A DNA stretch of 64,000 bases from an uncultured Aliiroseovarius sp. (lineage in GTDB: Bacteria; Pseudomonadota; Alphaproteobacteria; Rhodobacterales; Rhodobacteraceae): the NCBI RefSeq assembly GCF_947497285.1, contig NZ_CANMFT010000001.1:62001-126000 (forward strand), read 5' to 3'. The notes under the pieces are model-generated. The model saw only the letters and a program-made list of their open reading frames with translations. It had not been told where the DNA came from and did not search any database. A program made the translations under genes and the position numbers. Shown in pieces: positions 35,761 to 44,574 of the stretch. Each line of letters begins with the position of its first letter. Position 1 is the stretch's first letter.

Positions 35761-36392
35761 CATGTGCCTTTGTCTGTTTGTGGCCGTTCGTTCTTTGGCG
35801 CGGGTCCTTGGCCCAGTTCCTCGGCGATGCGCGCGCGCAAGGTGGGCAGCAGGTCGGTCTCGAACCACGGGTTTTTCTTCAACCATCCCGTATTGCGCCA
35901 AGACGGATGAGGCAAGGGAAACAGGCGCGGCGCATGATCGCGCCACGCCTTCACCGCATCTGTGACGCTTTGCTTGCGGTCAAGGTGGCGGGCCTGTGCG
36001 TGCCCGCCGATGATCAGGGTCAGCGGTGTCTGCGCAAGGGCGCGATCCACGCGATCCGCCCATGTCGTGGCGCAAATCTTTGGGGGTGGCAGGTCCGACC
36101 CGGCGGCGTTGTAGCCCGGAAAGCAGAACGCCATGGGGGTGATTGCGATATGGGTCTGATCATAAAAGATCGATCGTTCCACGCCCATCCAGTCACGCAA
36201 CCGATCTCCTGACGGGTCATCGAAAGGCTTGCCGGACCGATGCACGCGCAACCCCGGCGCCTGCCCTATGATGCGTATGCGTGCGTCAGACTGGAACCAG
36301 ACCACGGGGCGCGGCGTATGGGCGGTTTCGGTCTTGGCAAACCTGTCCGCGCATAAACGGCAGGCCGCGATGTCGCGTTGCAGCTCCTTCAT
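35760..36392 (-). CDS. Uracil-DNA glycosylase family protein
   Basis: A 210-residue member of the UDG superfamily (PF03167). IRIIGQAPGLRVHRSGKPFDDPSGDRLRDWM carries the GQAPG water-activating motif, and FPLPHPSWRN supplies the HPS minor-groove motif. An N-terminal ACRLC replaces the four-cysteine cluster of family 4 enzymes, so an iron-sulfur cluster is doubtful. It could excise uracil or another deaminated base. It is co-transcribed with the SseB gene and is divergent from arsR. Confidence 0.8.
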   Translation of the reverse strand: MKELQRDIAACRLCADRFAKTETAHTPRPVVWFQSDARIRIIGQAPGLRVHRSGKPFDDPSGDRLRDWMGVERSIFYDQTHIAITPMAFCFPGYNAAGSDLPPPKICATTWADRVDRALAQTPLTLIIGGHAQARHLDRKQSVTDAVKAWRDHAPRLFPLPHPSWRNTGWLKKNPWFETDLLPTLRARIAEELGQGPAPKNERPQTDKGT

Positions 36393-36426
36393 GGAGTGAG
36401 TTTAGGGGGGAGACATCGAGCGGGCA

Positions 36427-36490
36427 ATATTTCGGTGAATGTAGAAATATATCTTGTGTGGCGTGAACTCTTCGATATTACTAGAAATAT
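36427..36490. promoter_or_regulatory. Probable ArsR operator region
   Basis: ATATTTC (36427-36433) and GAAATAT (36444-36450) form an inverted repeat with a 10-bp spacer, and TAGAAATAT recurs exactly at 36442-36450 and 36482-36490, the latter overlapping the arsR start. AT-rich inverted repeats of this type are typical ArsR/SmtB targets. Confidence 0.6.
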
Positions 36491-36830
36491 GAAACACGAA
36501 TCTCTTGAATCAATCAATGTCGATATCGCGGCCTCGCAGTTCGCAGCGCTTGGATCTGAACACCGCCTGTCAGTGTTGCGCACATTGGTCCGTGCCGGGC
36601 CAGAAGGGCTGTCCATCGGCGCGCTGGGCGAACGCTGTGGCGTCACGGGATCGACCTTGACCCACCATATGAAAATCCTCGCGGCTGCCGGTTTGGTGAC
36701 GCAGGAAAAGCAAGGCCGTAGCATCATTTGCGCGGCTGCCGAATACGAGGTCATGCGCGCACTGTCAGACTATCTTCTGTCAGAATGCTGCGCTGATTGC
36801 CCGGAAGGAAAGGGCCACGATCATGGCTGA
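36489..36830 (+). CDS. arsR: ArsR-family metalloregulator
   Basis: A 113-residue winged-helix repressor. The HTH is SIGALGERCGVTGSTLTHHMKILAAAGLV. The usual ELCVCDL metal motif is absent, but the C-terminus has Cys100, Cys101 and Cys104 (SECCADCPEG) followed by HDH, close to the CC...C triad reported for the As(III)-binding ArsR of Acidithiobacillus ferrooxidans. It overlaps the downstream permease gene by 8 nt and should repress this pair until a thiophilic metalloid binds. The inducer is inferred. Confidence 0.82.
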   Translation: MKHESLESINVDIAASQFAALGSEHRLSVLRTLVRAGPEGLSIGALGERCGVTGSTLTHHMKILAAAGLVTQEKQGRSIICAAAEYEVMRALSDYLLSECCADCPEGKGHDHG

Positions 36831-37872
36831 CACGACACATTCGCCCACACCCGCCAAAGGTTGGAAGATCGACAAAGCCTGGGTGGCTATTGTGCTGATC
36901 CCGCTGGTGCTTGCGGTCTTTGAACCGGCCGAGGTTTGGCCAATGATCACGTTCGCGCTGACCGCTCTGATGCACACGGCACCCTTCATTTTGTTCGCGA
37001 TCCTTGCCGTGGCATATCTGAAATCAACTGGCGCCGAGAACCTTTTGGCGCGTGCTTTTGCGGGGCGCGAAGTGCGGATGATCGTTTTGGCGGCGCTCGC
37101 GGGTGGATTGTCGCCGTTCTGTTCGTGCGAGGTGATCCCGTTCATTGCAGCCTTACTGGCCGTCGGAGCACCCTTGTCGGCTGTGATGGCGTTCTGGTTG
37201 TCTTCGCCCCTGATGGACCCTGCCATGTTTGCGATCACCGCGGGCACATTGGGCACAGGCTTTGCCGTCGCCAAAACGATTGCCGCGGTGTCCATTGGCC
37301 TGTTCGGCGGGTTCACGGTAAAAGCGACGGCAAAAACAGTTCTGTTTTCTGACCCTTTGAAAAATACGCCGGCCAAGGCCTGCTGCGCATCGTCAGGCTG
37401 TGGTGCGGGTTCCGCCGCCGACGTTTATGCTGGCGAGGTGAATTGGCGGTTCTGGCAACAGGCAGATCGTCGCACGACATTCCGCGACACCGCGTTCGAG
37501 AACCTTATGTTCTTGGGCAAATGGCTGCTACTGGCCTATATGATCGAAGCCTTGATGCTGCGGTTTATCCCGGCTGATATGGTCGCTCAGGTTCTGGGCG
37601 GCAGCGGTATCGGACCGATCTTGTTGGCCGCCATTGTCGGTGCGCCTGCGTATCTGAACGGCTATGCCGCCGTGCCGATGGTGGCAGCCTTGCTTGAACA
37701 GGGCATGTCGAACGGTGCAGCGATGTCCTTTGTGATCGCGGGCGGGGTCAGCTGTATTCCTGCAGCGGTCGCGGTTTGGGCCTTGGTCAAACCCCGCGTG
37801 TTTGCGGCCTATCTTGGATTGGCCGTTATCGGAGCGATTGTCGCCGGGCTAAGTTGGGGCGCTATCGCCTGA
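36823..37872 (+). CDS. Permease of the ArsP/DUF318 family
   Basis: A 349-residue inner-membrane protein with about eight hydrophobic segments and two repeat halves (GLSPFCSCEVIPFIAALL; ILLAAIVGAPAYLNGYAAVPM), the PF03773 pattern. Cys100 and Cys102 lie in the SPFCSCEVIP motif, and a cytoplasmic loop carries Cys187, Cys188 and Cys193 (ACCASSGCG). ArsP exports trivalent methylarsenicals; other relatives have unknown ions. Coupling to a cysteine-triad ArsR supports a metalloid substrate. Confidence 0.82.
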   Translation: MADTTHSPTPAKGWKIDKAWVAIVLIPLVLAVFEPAEVWPMITFALTALMHTAPFILFAILAVAYLKSTGAENLLARAFAGREVRMIVLAALAGGLSPFCSCEVIPFIAALLAVGAPLSAVMAFWLSSPLMDPAMFAITAGTLGTGFAVAKTIAAVSIGLFGGFTVKATAKTVLFSDPLKNTPAKACCASSGCGAGSAADVYAGEVNWRFWQQADRRTTFRDTAFENLMFLGKWLLLAYMIEALMLRFIPADMVAQVLGGSGIGPILLAAIVGAPAYLNGYAAVPMVAALLEQGMSNGAAMSFVIAGGVSCIPAAVAVWALVKPRVFAAYLGLAVIGAIVAGLSWGAIA

Positions 37873-37920
37873 GGCCTGCTCTGTCGCAGGTTCGTGCCTA
37901 GCCATTGTTGTTTGCGCCCG

Positions 37921-38018
37921 GCTGCAGTATCTCCAACACTCAAAGAACCAGTTGGCCGCGTCCTTGTCGTTACGGGCAAGGACGCGACCCGTTTGCAGCA
38001 ATGGCAAATAGACGGGAC
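37921..38018 (+). ncRNA. Candidate translational riboswitch in the nhaA leader
   Basis: The leader folds into a three-way junction: P1 GCTGCA (37921-37926) with TGCAGC (37994-37999), P2 CCAAC (37933-37937) with GTTGG (37951-37955), and P3 a perfect 10-bp stem CGCGTCCTTG/CAAGGACGCG (37957-37986). The P3 loop ACGGG (37972-37976) is complementary to CCCGT (37988-37992), a pseudoknot. The same CCCGT can instead pair with ACGGG (38012-38016) at the nhaA ribosome site, giving a ready on/off switch. nhaA-I and nhaA-II RNA motifs, described as lithium-sensing, precede nhaA in proteobacteria; this may be one, but I could not check the consensus. Confidence 0.7.
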
Positions 38019-38023
38019 ATTTC

Positions 38024-39322
38024 ATGTATCGCGTGTGGAATTTCATCACGGCCTACTCGATCCTTCTGATCAGCGGTGCGGTGATTGCCTTGGTCTGGGC
38101 CAATACCAACCCGGACTCCTACCACCTAATCGTAGAGTATCCCTTGTTGTTCAACGGCTGGATCGGTGTGGATGTCGGCCATTGGGAACGCGCGCTGGGC
38201 GACGCCGCCCATCACTTTGAATACGGTGATTTCGAACGGGTTTTGACGTTTCACTATCTTATCAACGACATGCTGATGGCGTTGTTCTTTGCGATTGCGG
38301 GCAAAGAGGTATGGGAAGCCGTGATCCTTGAAAACGGATCGTTGCGTGGCAAGAAGGCGGCAACGCCGTTGGTGGCGACGGCTGGTGGCATGCTGGGGCC
38401 AATCGTGGTCTATCTGGGTATCGCCTATTTCCTCGGATCGACCACCTTTGATGCGGTGTCGCGTGGATGGGCCATTCCGACAGCGACCGATATTGCGTTC
38501 AGCTATCTGGTGGGCCGAATAGTGTTTGGGGCAGGCCACCCTGCAGTGCGCTTTCTTTTGCTGTTGGCGATTGCGGATGACGCGGTGGGTTTGATCATTA
38601 TTGCGATTTTCTACCCTTCGGGCGAATTGGCGCCGGTCTGGCTTTTGCTCTCGATCGTCGCTGCTGCATCGGCCTTTTTGCTGTTCAATTGGCTACCGCG
38701 ATATCTGGATCGCGGTGACCAATTGCGGTCTCGTTCAACATGGGTGCGCAAGAAACTTGGCTGGATGCCATATGCGATCGCGGGCTGTCTGAGCTGGTTC
38801 GGATTTGCACAAGCCGGTATTCACCCGGCCTTGGGCCTGTTGCCGATCATTCCCGCGATCCCTCATGCCGACCGCGCCTTCGGCTTGTTTGCCGAGGCCG
38901 AGAAATATCTGACCGACACGCTCAACCAGATGGAGCATACCCTGGCGATCCCCGTCAATGTCGTGCTGTTCTTCTTCGGCCTTCTGAATGCCGGGGTGGA
39001 GTTCAGTGCCATCTCTGAGGCGACGTGGCTTGTCTTTGCCGGCCTGATCATCGGTAAACCGCTGGGTATCTTTTTAATGGGGTGGCTTGCGGCCTATCCC
39101 ATGGGGCTGGGATTGCCTGCTGGGATGCGCACGCGTGACTTGGTGGTCATCGGCTTTGTCGCCGCCATCGGCTTTACCGTCTCGCTGTTCGTAGCCTCGG
39201 CGGCCTTTGTGCCCGGACCCGTTCTCGATGCGGCCAAGATGGGTGCCTTGTTCAGTTTCGCGGCGGTGTTCCTGTCCGTTTCTGCGGGTAAGTTGCTGAA
39301 GGTTGAAAAGCAAAACGGCTGA
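38024..39322 (+). CDS. nhaA: Na+/H+ antiporter NhaA
   Basis: A 432-residue antiporter that expels Na+ or Li+ for protons. ATDIAFSYLVGRIVF and LLLAIADDAVGLIIIAIF contain the conserved TD and DD transport residues; VILFFF-type helix and GLIIGKPLGIFLMGW are further family marks. About 12 membrane segments are visible; the segment near residues 55-75 (VGHWERALGDAAHHFEYGDF) is longer than the E. coli equivalent. ATG 38024 has only a weak ribosome site (ACGGGAC), which lies within the switching leader described above. Confidence 0.95.
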   Translation: MYRVWNFITAYSILLISGAVIALVWANTNPDSYHLIVEYPLLFNGWIGVDVGHWERALGDAAHHFEYGDFERVLTFHYLINDMLMALFFAIAGKEVWEAVILENGSLRGKKAATPLVATAGGMLGPIVVYLGIAYFLGSTTFDAVSRGWAIPTATDIAFSYLVGRIVFGAGHPAVRFLLLLAIADDAVGLIIIAIFYPSGELAPVWLLLSIVAAASAFLLFNWLPRYLDRGDQLRSRSTWVRKKLGWMPYAIAGCLSWFGFAQAGIHPALGLLPIIPAIPHADRAFGLFAEAEKYLTDTLNQMEHTLAIPVNVVLFFFGLLNAGVEFSAISEATWLVFAGLIIGKPLGIFLMGWLAAYPMGLGLPAGMRTRDLVVIGFVAAIGFTVSLFVASAAFVPGPVLDAAKMGALFSFAAVFLSVSAGKLLKVEKQNG

Positions 39323-39531
39323 TTTCCATGTGGCCCCGAAGGCGCTGGTGTCAGTTCCATGCGCCTGTCGCTGATTGCCTGCCAATCGCGCGTAAGGGTT
39401 CGTCAGCCACTGTTATACGTTGTCATTTTCGGTGAAATTCCGACATAATGCTGCCCAAGTGGGACGTTATAGGCCTACGTTAACGAAGCTCTGATAAGAG
39501 CGGAGAGGCGAAAGCAGTGCCGGAGCGTCGA

Positions 39532-40191
39532 ATGCTCGAGTTCAAAAATGTCAGCAAGTCCTTTTGGACGGGGAAACAGCGCAAAGTCATTCTGGACAAT
39601 GCGTCGTTTCGCGTTGAATTGGGCAATTCGCTGGGCATCCTGGCGCCCAATGGGACGGGCAAGACGACGCTGATCAACATGATGGCGGGGCTTGAAAAAC
39701 CAGACGAGGGCGAGATTGTGCGCAGCTGTCGCATTTCTTTCCCTTTGGGGTTTATGGGCGGTGTAAGCGGTCGCCTGTCCGCGAAAGAAAACGCGCGGTA
39801 TATCGCCAAGCTTTATGGCCTTGACCCGGACTATATCGAGGCTTTTACCCGCTGGCTCTGCGGGCTTGAGGAATACTATGATTTCCCGGTCGCCACCTAT
39901 AGCAGCGGCATGCGGTCGCGTTTTACCTTTTCTTTGCTGCTGGCGCTGGACTTCGATATCTACCTTATCGACGAAGGCATGCCGCAGACCACGGATGTCG
40001 AATTCAACCGCAAGGCCGGTGATGTGCTTCAGGAACGGCTAAAGGGCGCTACTGTCATCGTCGTATCCCACCAGGCGCAGACTCTGGAAAAATTCTGTCA
40101 CTCTGCCGCCGTTCTGCGCGACGGTCAGTTCAAAATGTTTGACACTTTGGAAGAAGCGAAACAGCTTTATGACTACCAAACCCAAGGCTAA
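39532..40191 (+). CDS. kpsT: Capsular polysaccharide ABC exporter ATPase (KpsT-like)
   Basis: A 219-residue ABC ATPase. Walker A is LAPNGTGKTTL, the ABC signature appears as YSSGMRSRFTFSLLL, and Walker B is FDIYLIDEGMP. MLEFKNVSKSFWTGKQRKVI at the N-terminus and the short length fit KpsT-type exporters of Kdo-linked capsule. ATG 39532 has GGAGCG upstream; a GTG at 39517 is an alternative start. No partner permease gene (kpsM) is present in the window. The gene overlaps the downstream co-polymerase gene by 23 nt. Confidence 0.88.
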   Translation: MLEFKNVSKSFWTGKQRKVILDNASFRVELGNSLGILAPNGTGKTTLINMMAGLEKPDEGEIVRSCRISFPLGFMGGVSGRLSAKENARYIAKLYGLDPDYIEAFTRWLCGLEEYYDFPVATYSSGMRSRFTFSLLLALDFDIYLIDEGMPQTTDVEFNRKAGDVLQERLKGATVIVVSHQAQTLEKFCHSAAVLRDGQFKMFDTLEEAKQLYDYQTQG

Positions 40192-41920
40192 GAAGTATCG
40201 CATCGGCCGGACCGGTCAAGCTGCGACGGAGCGCCCCGCGACGGGTGATGCGATGCAACCAGATGCGGTGGCAGACGAGGGTCGCACCGGACCCGACCAG
40301 GCGAGCATCGCTAATGCGTCCGGCGATCCTGCTGGCACACGCGCTTCCCCCAAGGTGGGCGGGGCAGGGCCAGCCGCGCGACCGCTCAATCCGTTGGAGG
40401 CTGCCGCCCAAGCGCCACACGAAGATGGGTTCCCGAAAGAAGGCTTCAAGGGCACGCAAGGCGCGGGCACCCTGGCGGAGGACGACCTGACCCCCGAACA
40501 AGCGGTCGAAGCAATCCGCAAGGAGGGTCTGACCGGTCGCCAGTTGCGCATGGCGCGTCGGGTCGCCCAAAAGCACGGGTTGGCGACCACCTCGGATTTT
40601 GACGCCGTTTATCAATTGCGGCGTGCCGGAATCGACCCGTTCCAGCGGGCCAACATGTTGGATTTGGTCGGACCGGCCGCCGATGGGTCCGGAGATGCGG
40701 ATCAGTCTGTTCACCTTCCCCAGACCGTCGTGCCGCCGCAGCTACCGGCCAATCATGTCTATGATGAAGCAGATCGTGCGCGGTCGGTCTTGGAAATTCA
40801 GAAAGACATTGCGCGCCGCCGCCGCCGCAAGTTGCGGATGCTTGTGGTCCGGCTGGCTTTTTTCGTTTTTCTGCCCACGATCATCGCGGGTTACTATTAT
40901 TACAATGTCGCCACCCCGATGTATGCGACGAAGACCGAGTTCGTCATTCAAAAAGCCGATGGCGCGGGTGGCGGTGGGCTTGGCAGCTTGTTTGCCGGAT
41001 CAGGTCTGGCGACGTCCCAAGACAGCACCACGGTTCAAAGCTACCTGACCTCGCGCGATGCGATGCTGCGTTTGGATCAGGATGTCGGCTACAAGGCCGT
41101 GTTCTCGGACCCCGAGATCGACGCGGTTCAGCGGCTTGAAGACAATGCCTCGAACGAGGCGGCGTATAAACTTTACAAAAAGAACGTGAAGATCGGCTTC
41201 GATCCGACCGAGGGCATCGTCAAAATGGAAATTGTGGCGCCAACGCCAGCGGCCAGTGCGCAGTTTTCAGAGCGTTTGATCGCCTATGCCGAAGAACGCG
41301 TGGACAATCTGACGCAACGCTTGCGCGAAGACCAGATGAAGGGCTCGCGCGAAAGCTACGAAGAAGCCGAGCTTGAAATGTTCGCCGCGCAGGCAGAGGT
41401 TTTGCGCCTGCAAGAAAAGATGGGCGTTTTTGACGCAGCATCGGATGCGTCGTCGCTGATGAGCCAAATCAATGCCTTTGAGGTTCAGGTTCAGGAAAAG
41501 CGCTTGGCCTTGCGGCAACTTCTGGACAACAGTCGCCCCAACAAGGCCCGTGTTGACGGGGTCCGCGGCGATATCGAACGGCTGGAAACATTGATCGGCC
41601 AGTTGCGGGCCAAGTTGACCGAAGCGGGTGGCGAAAACGGATCATTGGCGTCAATCAGTGGCCAGTTGCGCATTGCCCAGACCAATTTGGAAACGCGCAC
41701 GCTTTTGATGCAGCAGGCCCTTCAACAGCTGGAAACAGCACGGATCGAGGCCAACAAGCAGACCCGGTATCTAGAGCTTGGCGTACGGCCTGTCGCGCCG
41801 GATGAACCCACGTATCCGCGCGCCTTTGAGAATACCATGCTGGCGTTTCTGATCTTTTCGGGCATCTATCTGATGGTGTCGATTACGGTGTCGATCCTGC
41901 GTGAACAGGTCTCGTCCTGA
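40169..41920 (+). CDS. kpsE: Capsule export inner-membrane protein (KpsE/PCP family)
   Basis: A 583-residue polysaccharide co-polymerase-like protein. About 220 residues of proline/acid-rich cytoplasmic sequence precede the first transmembrane helix (LAFFVFLPTIIAGYYYYN), then comes a long periplasmic coiled coil (from YATKTEFVIQKADGAGG to the TARIEANKQTRYL stretch), and a second helix (TMLAFLIFSGIYLMVSITVSI). KpsE-type proteins bridge exporter and outer membrane. The N-terminal extension contains a helical hairpin (LTPEQAVEAIRKEGLTGRQL) and is longer than in E. coli. Confidence 0.87.
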   Translation: MTTKPKAKKYRIGRTGQAATERPATGDAMQPDAVADEGRTGPDQASIANASGDPAGTRASPKVGGAGPAARPLNPLEAAAQAPHEDGFPKEGFKGTQGAGTLAEDDLTPEQAVEAIRKEGLTGRQLRMARRVAQKHGLATTSDFDAVYQLRRAGIDPFQRANMLDLVGPAADGSGDADQSVHLPQTVVPPQLPANHVYDEADRARSVLEIQKDIARRRRRKLRMLVVRLAFFVFLPTIIAGYYYYNVATPMYATKTEFVIQKADGAGGGGLGSLFAGSGLATSQDSTTVQSYLTSRDAMLRLDQDVGYKAVFSDPEIDAVQRLEDNASNEAAYKLYKKNVKIGFDPTEGIVKMEIVAPTPAASAQFSERLIAYAEERVDNLTQRLREDQMKGSRESYEEAELEMFAAQAEVLRLQEKMGVFDAASDASSLMSQINAFEVQVQEKRLALRQLLDNSRPNKARVDGVRGDIERLETLIGQLRAKLTEAGGENGSLASISGQLRIAQTNLETRTLLMQQALQQLETARIEANKQTRYLELGVRPVAPDEPTYPRAFENTMLAFLIFSGIYLMVSITVSILREQVSS

Positions 41921-41921
41921 T

Positions 41922-42755
41922 ATGGGGCGGGTGGTTGTCGGATCGGTTGAGATTGGCAATGATCTGCCGTTGACCATCATCGCAGGCCCGTGTCAGCTGG
42001 AGGGCAGCGATCATGCCCTGCGGATTGCGGACAAGATGGCCTCGATCTGCGCGCGTGCCGGTGTGGGCTATGTCTTCAAAGCGTCGTTTGACAAGGCAAA
42101 CCGGACATCGCTTGATGCGCCCCGTGGTCCGGGTCTTGATGCAGGGCTCAGGATGTTGGCCGAGGTCCGCGCACAAATAGGCGCGCCCGTTCTGACGGAT
42201 GTGCATCAGCCCGAACATTGCGCGGCCGTGGCCGAAGTCGCAGATATCCTGCAAATCCCGGCCTTCTTGTGTCGCCAAACCGACCTTTTGGTTGCGGCAG
42301 CGCGAACGGGGCGTGCCGTCAACATCAAGAAAGGCCAGTTCCTTGCCCCTTGGGACATGGCGCATGCCGTGGGCAAAGTGACCGGGTCCGGCAATGATCA
42401 GGTGATATTGACCGAGAGGGGAAGCGCGTTTGGTTACAACACGCTAGTGACGGATATGCGGGCGTTGCCGCAGATGGCGGCGCTTGGGCACCCTGTCGTG
42501 ATGGATGCGACCCATGCGGTGCAGATGCCGGGGGGGCAGGGCAGCACCTCTGGTGGGCAAAGGCAATTCGCCCCGGTGTTGGCGCGCGCAGCGGTTTCGA
42601 CGGGGATCGCAGGCGTGTTCATCGAAACGCACCCCGATCCCGACAATGCCCCATCAGATGGCCCGAATATGATTCCGCTTGAGCAGATGGCGCAACTGGT
42701 CGATGACCTCGCCGCTTTCGATGCCTTGGCAAAAACCCGGCCGCTACAGCGATGA
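41922..42755 (+). CDS. kdsA: 3-deoxy-8-phosphooctulonate synthase
   Basis: A 277-residue TIM-barrel aldolase that condenses PEP and arabinose 5-phosphate to Kdo 8-phosphate. IIAGPCQLEG, FKASFDKANRTS, LTDVHQPEH, NIKKGQFLAPWDM and IETHPDPDNAPSDGPNM are family motifs; the last has the Asp/His pair for metal in metal-dependent forms. A GTG at 41901 is an alternative start. It lies in the capsule operon, so it may feed the Kdo linker of the capsule as well as lipopolysaccharide. The mutase gene overlaps it by 4 nt. Confidence 0.93.
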   Translation: MGRVVVGSVEIGNDLPLTIIAGPCQLEGSDHALRIADKMASICARAGVGYVFKASFDKANRTSLDAPRGPGLDAGLRMLAEVRAQIGAPVLTDVHQPEHCAAVAEVADILQIPAFLCRQTDLLVAAARTGRAVNIKKGQFLAPWDMAHAVGKVTGSGNDQVILTERGSAFGYNTLVTDMRALPQMAALGHPVVMDATHAVQMPGGQGSTSGGQRQFAPVLARAAVSTGIAGVFIETHPDPDNAPSDGPNMIPLEQMAQLVDDLAAFDALAKTRPLQR

Positions 42756-44200
42756 CCATGCGACTTTCGCCCAGCGGGTTTCGAGAATACGACGCGCGCT
42801 GGCGCTTTCCTGAAGACATCGATCTGTCCGGAATGCGCAGTGTCGGGCTTGCTTTGGGCACGCAGCTGATGCGCCGCCGCATTGGGCCACAGATCATCTT
42901 GGGGCATGACTTTCGCAGCTATTCCCCGTCGGTAAAGGACGCATTGGCCGAAGGCTTGCAGATGGCCGGGGCGCATGTGCGCGACATAGGACTTAGCCTG
43001 TCGCCGATGGCGTATTTCGCGCAGGCCCATCTCGATATTCCGGCCGTCGCCATGGTCACAGCCAGCCACAACCCGAATGGCTGGACGGGCGTGAAAATGG
43101 GTTTTGATCACCCGTGCACGCATGGGCCGGAGGACATGGAAGAGCTTCGTGAGATAGCGACAACCGGCGATTGGACGGTTCAGGGCGGTGGCAGGATCGA
43201 CCGCGTGGACGGTATCAAAGAGGCATATTTGGCCGACCTGACAAACGGGCCGGGTCTGTCGCGCCCTCTCAAGATCGTCTGCGCGACGGGCAATGGCACG
43301 GCTGGTGCCTTTGCCCCCGACCTCTTGCGTCGCCTGGGCGCAGAAGTTGTCGAACGGCACTGCCAACTGGACCATAGTTTCCCTAACTACAATCCAAACC
43401 CCGAAGCGCTTGAGATGCTGCATGACATGGCGCAGGCCGTCCGCGCATCTGGTGCCGACTTTGCCCTTGGCTTTGATGGAGACGGCGACCGCTGCGGTGT
43501 TGTCGATGCGCAGGGAAACGAGGTGTTTGCTGACAAGATGGGTCTGATCTTGGCCCGTGACATGGCGCGCGCGCATCCAGGGTCACACTTTCTGGCAGAT
43601 GTAAAATCCACAGGCCTTTTCGCAACCGACCCGGTGCTGGCCGAGCACGGCGCATGCGTCGAATACTGGAAGACCGGACACAGCCATATGAAACGGAGGC
43701 TTCGCGACACTGGCGCGTTGGCTGGGTTTGAGAAGTCAGGCCACTACTTCATTGGCCCGCCGATTGGGCGGGGATATGATTGCGGCTTGCGTGTCGCGGT
43801 CGAAATCTGCCGCCTGATGGACCGTCATCCGCTCAAATCGCTATCTGATCTCGTAGACGAACTGGAACCGTGCTGGACCTCTGCGACCTTGTCTCCGGCC
43901 TGCCCGGACGACCAGAAATACGCGGTTGTCGCGCGAATGAGGGATCGGCTTGAACAGATGCAGCAAGCCGGCGAGAAGATCGCTGGACGACGGATCGCCG
44001 GGATGCTGACAGTGAATGGGGCGCGGGTAAAGCTTGAGGATGGCTCTTGGGGTTTGATCCGAGCATCGTCCAACACGCCCAACCTTGTTGTCGTTTGCGA
44101 AAGCATGCAAAGCGCCGAGGATTTGCGCCATATCTTCGACGGGTTCAACGCCTTGCTGCAACAAGAACCTTCGGTCGGTGCGTATGACCAAACCTTGTAA
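42752..44200 (+). CDS. Phosphomannomutase/phosphoglucomutase
   Basis: A 482-residue alpha-D-phosphohexomutase of the AlgC type that interconverts hexose 1- and 6-phosphates. The phosphoserine is Ser105 in VTASHNPNGWTG, the metal loop is FDGDGDRCG (about residues 242-250), the sugar-binding loop is GFEKSGHYF, and the C-terminal phosphate-binding loop is RASSNTPNLVV. ATGA overlap with kdsA. It likely supplies mannose 1-phosphate or glucose 1-phosphate for nucleotide sugars of the capsule. Confidence 0.92.
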   Translation: MTMRLSPSGFREYDARWRFPEDIDLSGMRSVGLALGTQLMRRRIGPQIILGHDFRSYSPSVKDALAEGLQMAGAHVRDIGLSLSPMAYFAQAHLDIPAVAMVTASHNPNGWTGVKMGFDHPCTHGPEDMEELREIATTGDWTVQGGGRIDRVDGIKEAYLADLTNGPGLSRPLKIVCATGNGTAGAFAPDLLRRLGAEVVERHCQLDHSFPNYNPNPEALEMLHDMAQAVRASGADFALGFDGDGDRCGVVDAQGNEVFADKMGLILARDMARAHPGSHFLADVKSTGLFATDPVLAEHGACVEYWKTGHSHMKRRLRDTGALAGFEKSGHYFIGPPIGRGYDCGLRVAVEICRLMDRHPLKSLSDLVDELEPCWTSATLSPACPDDQKYAVVARMRDRLEQMQQAGEKIAGRRIAGMLTVNGARVKLEDGSWGLIRASSNTPNLVVVCESMQSAEDLRHIFDGFNALLQQEPSVGAYDQTL

Positions 44201-44318
44201 CCAGATTAGGCCGAAGGCCCCGTTGTGGAAGGTCACGAGGCCAACTGGAAATTCACTCGCATTCCCCCATTTTGGGGTTGCGCCTTGGTTTGGCTTTGGC
44301 TAGGAAAGCGCGCACTGC

Positions 44319-44393
44319 TGGGGTGTAGCCAAGTGGTAAGGCAACTGTTTTTGGTACAGTGTACCGTAGGTTCGAATCCTACCACCCCAGCCA
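44319..44393 (+). tRNA. tRNA-Gln (UUG)
   Basis: Full cloverleaf: acceptor TGGGGTG with CACCCCA, D arm AGCCAAGTGGTAAGGC, anticodon stem ACTGT/ACAGT with loop TTTTGGT (anticodon TTG), T arm TAGGTTCGAATCCTA, discriminator G and encoded CCA. It borders an accessory region beginning with a recombinase pseudogene, so it may be an integration hotspot, but I found no direct repeat of its 3' end downstream. Confidence 0.97.
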
Positions 44394-44574
44394 CTAACTT
44401 CCCTGTTTTCAGACGCTGAACAGTTACCGCGCGAATGTCGCGTGTGTTCGGGCGCCTGGCAGACTGGGATTTCAGCAGAGACGCAGATAAGAGCACGAAC
44501 CGGGCCGATTACACGCCGTAATCTCTGTTTGCGATTCCGGCGGTATGAGTTTGCAGATTTCAGGGTGTTTTGTT

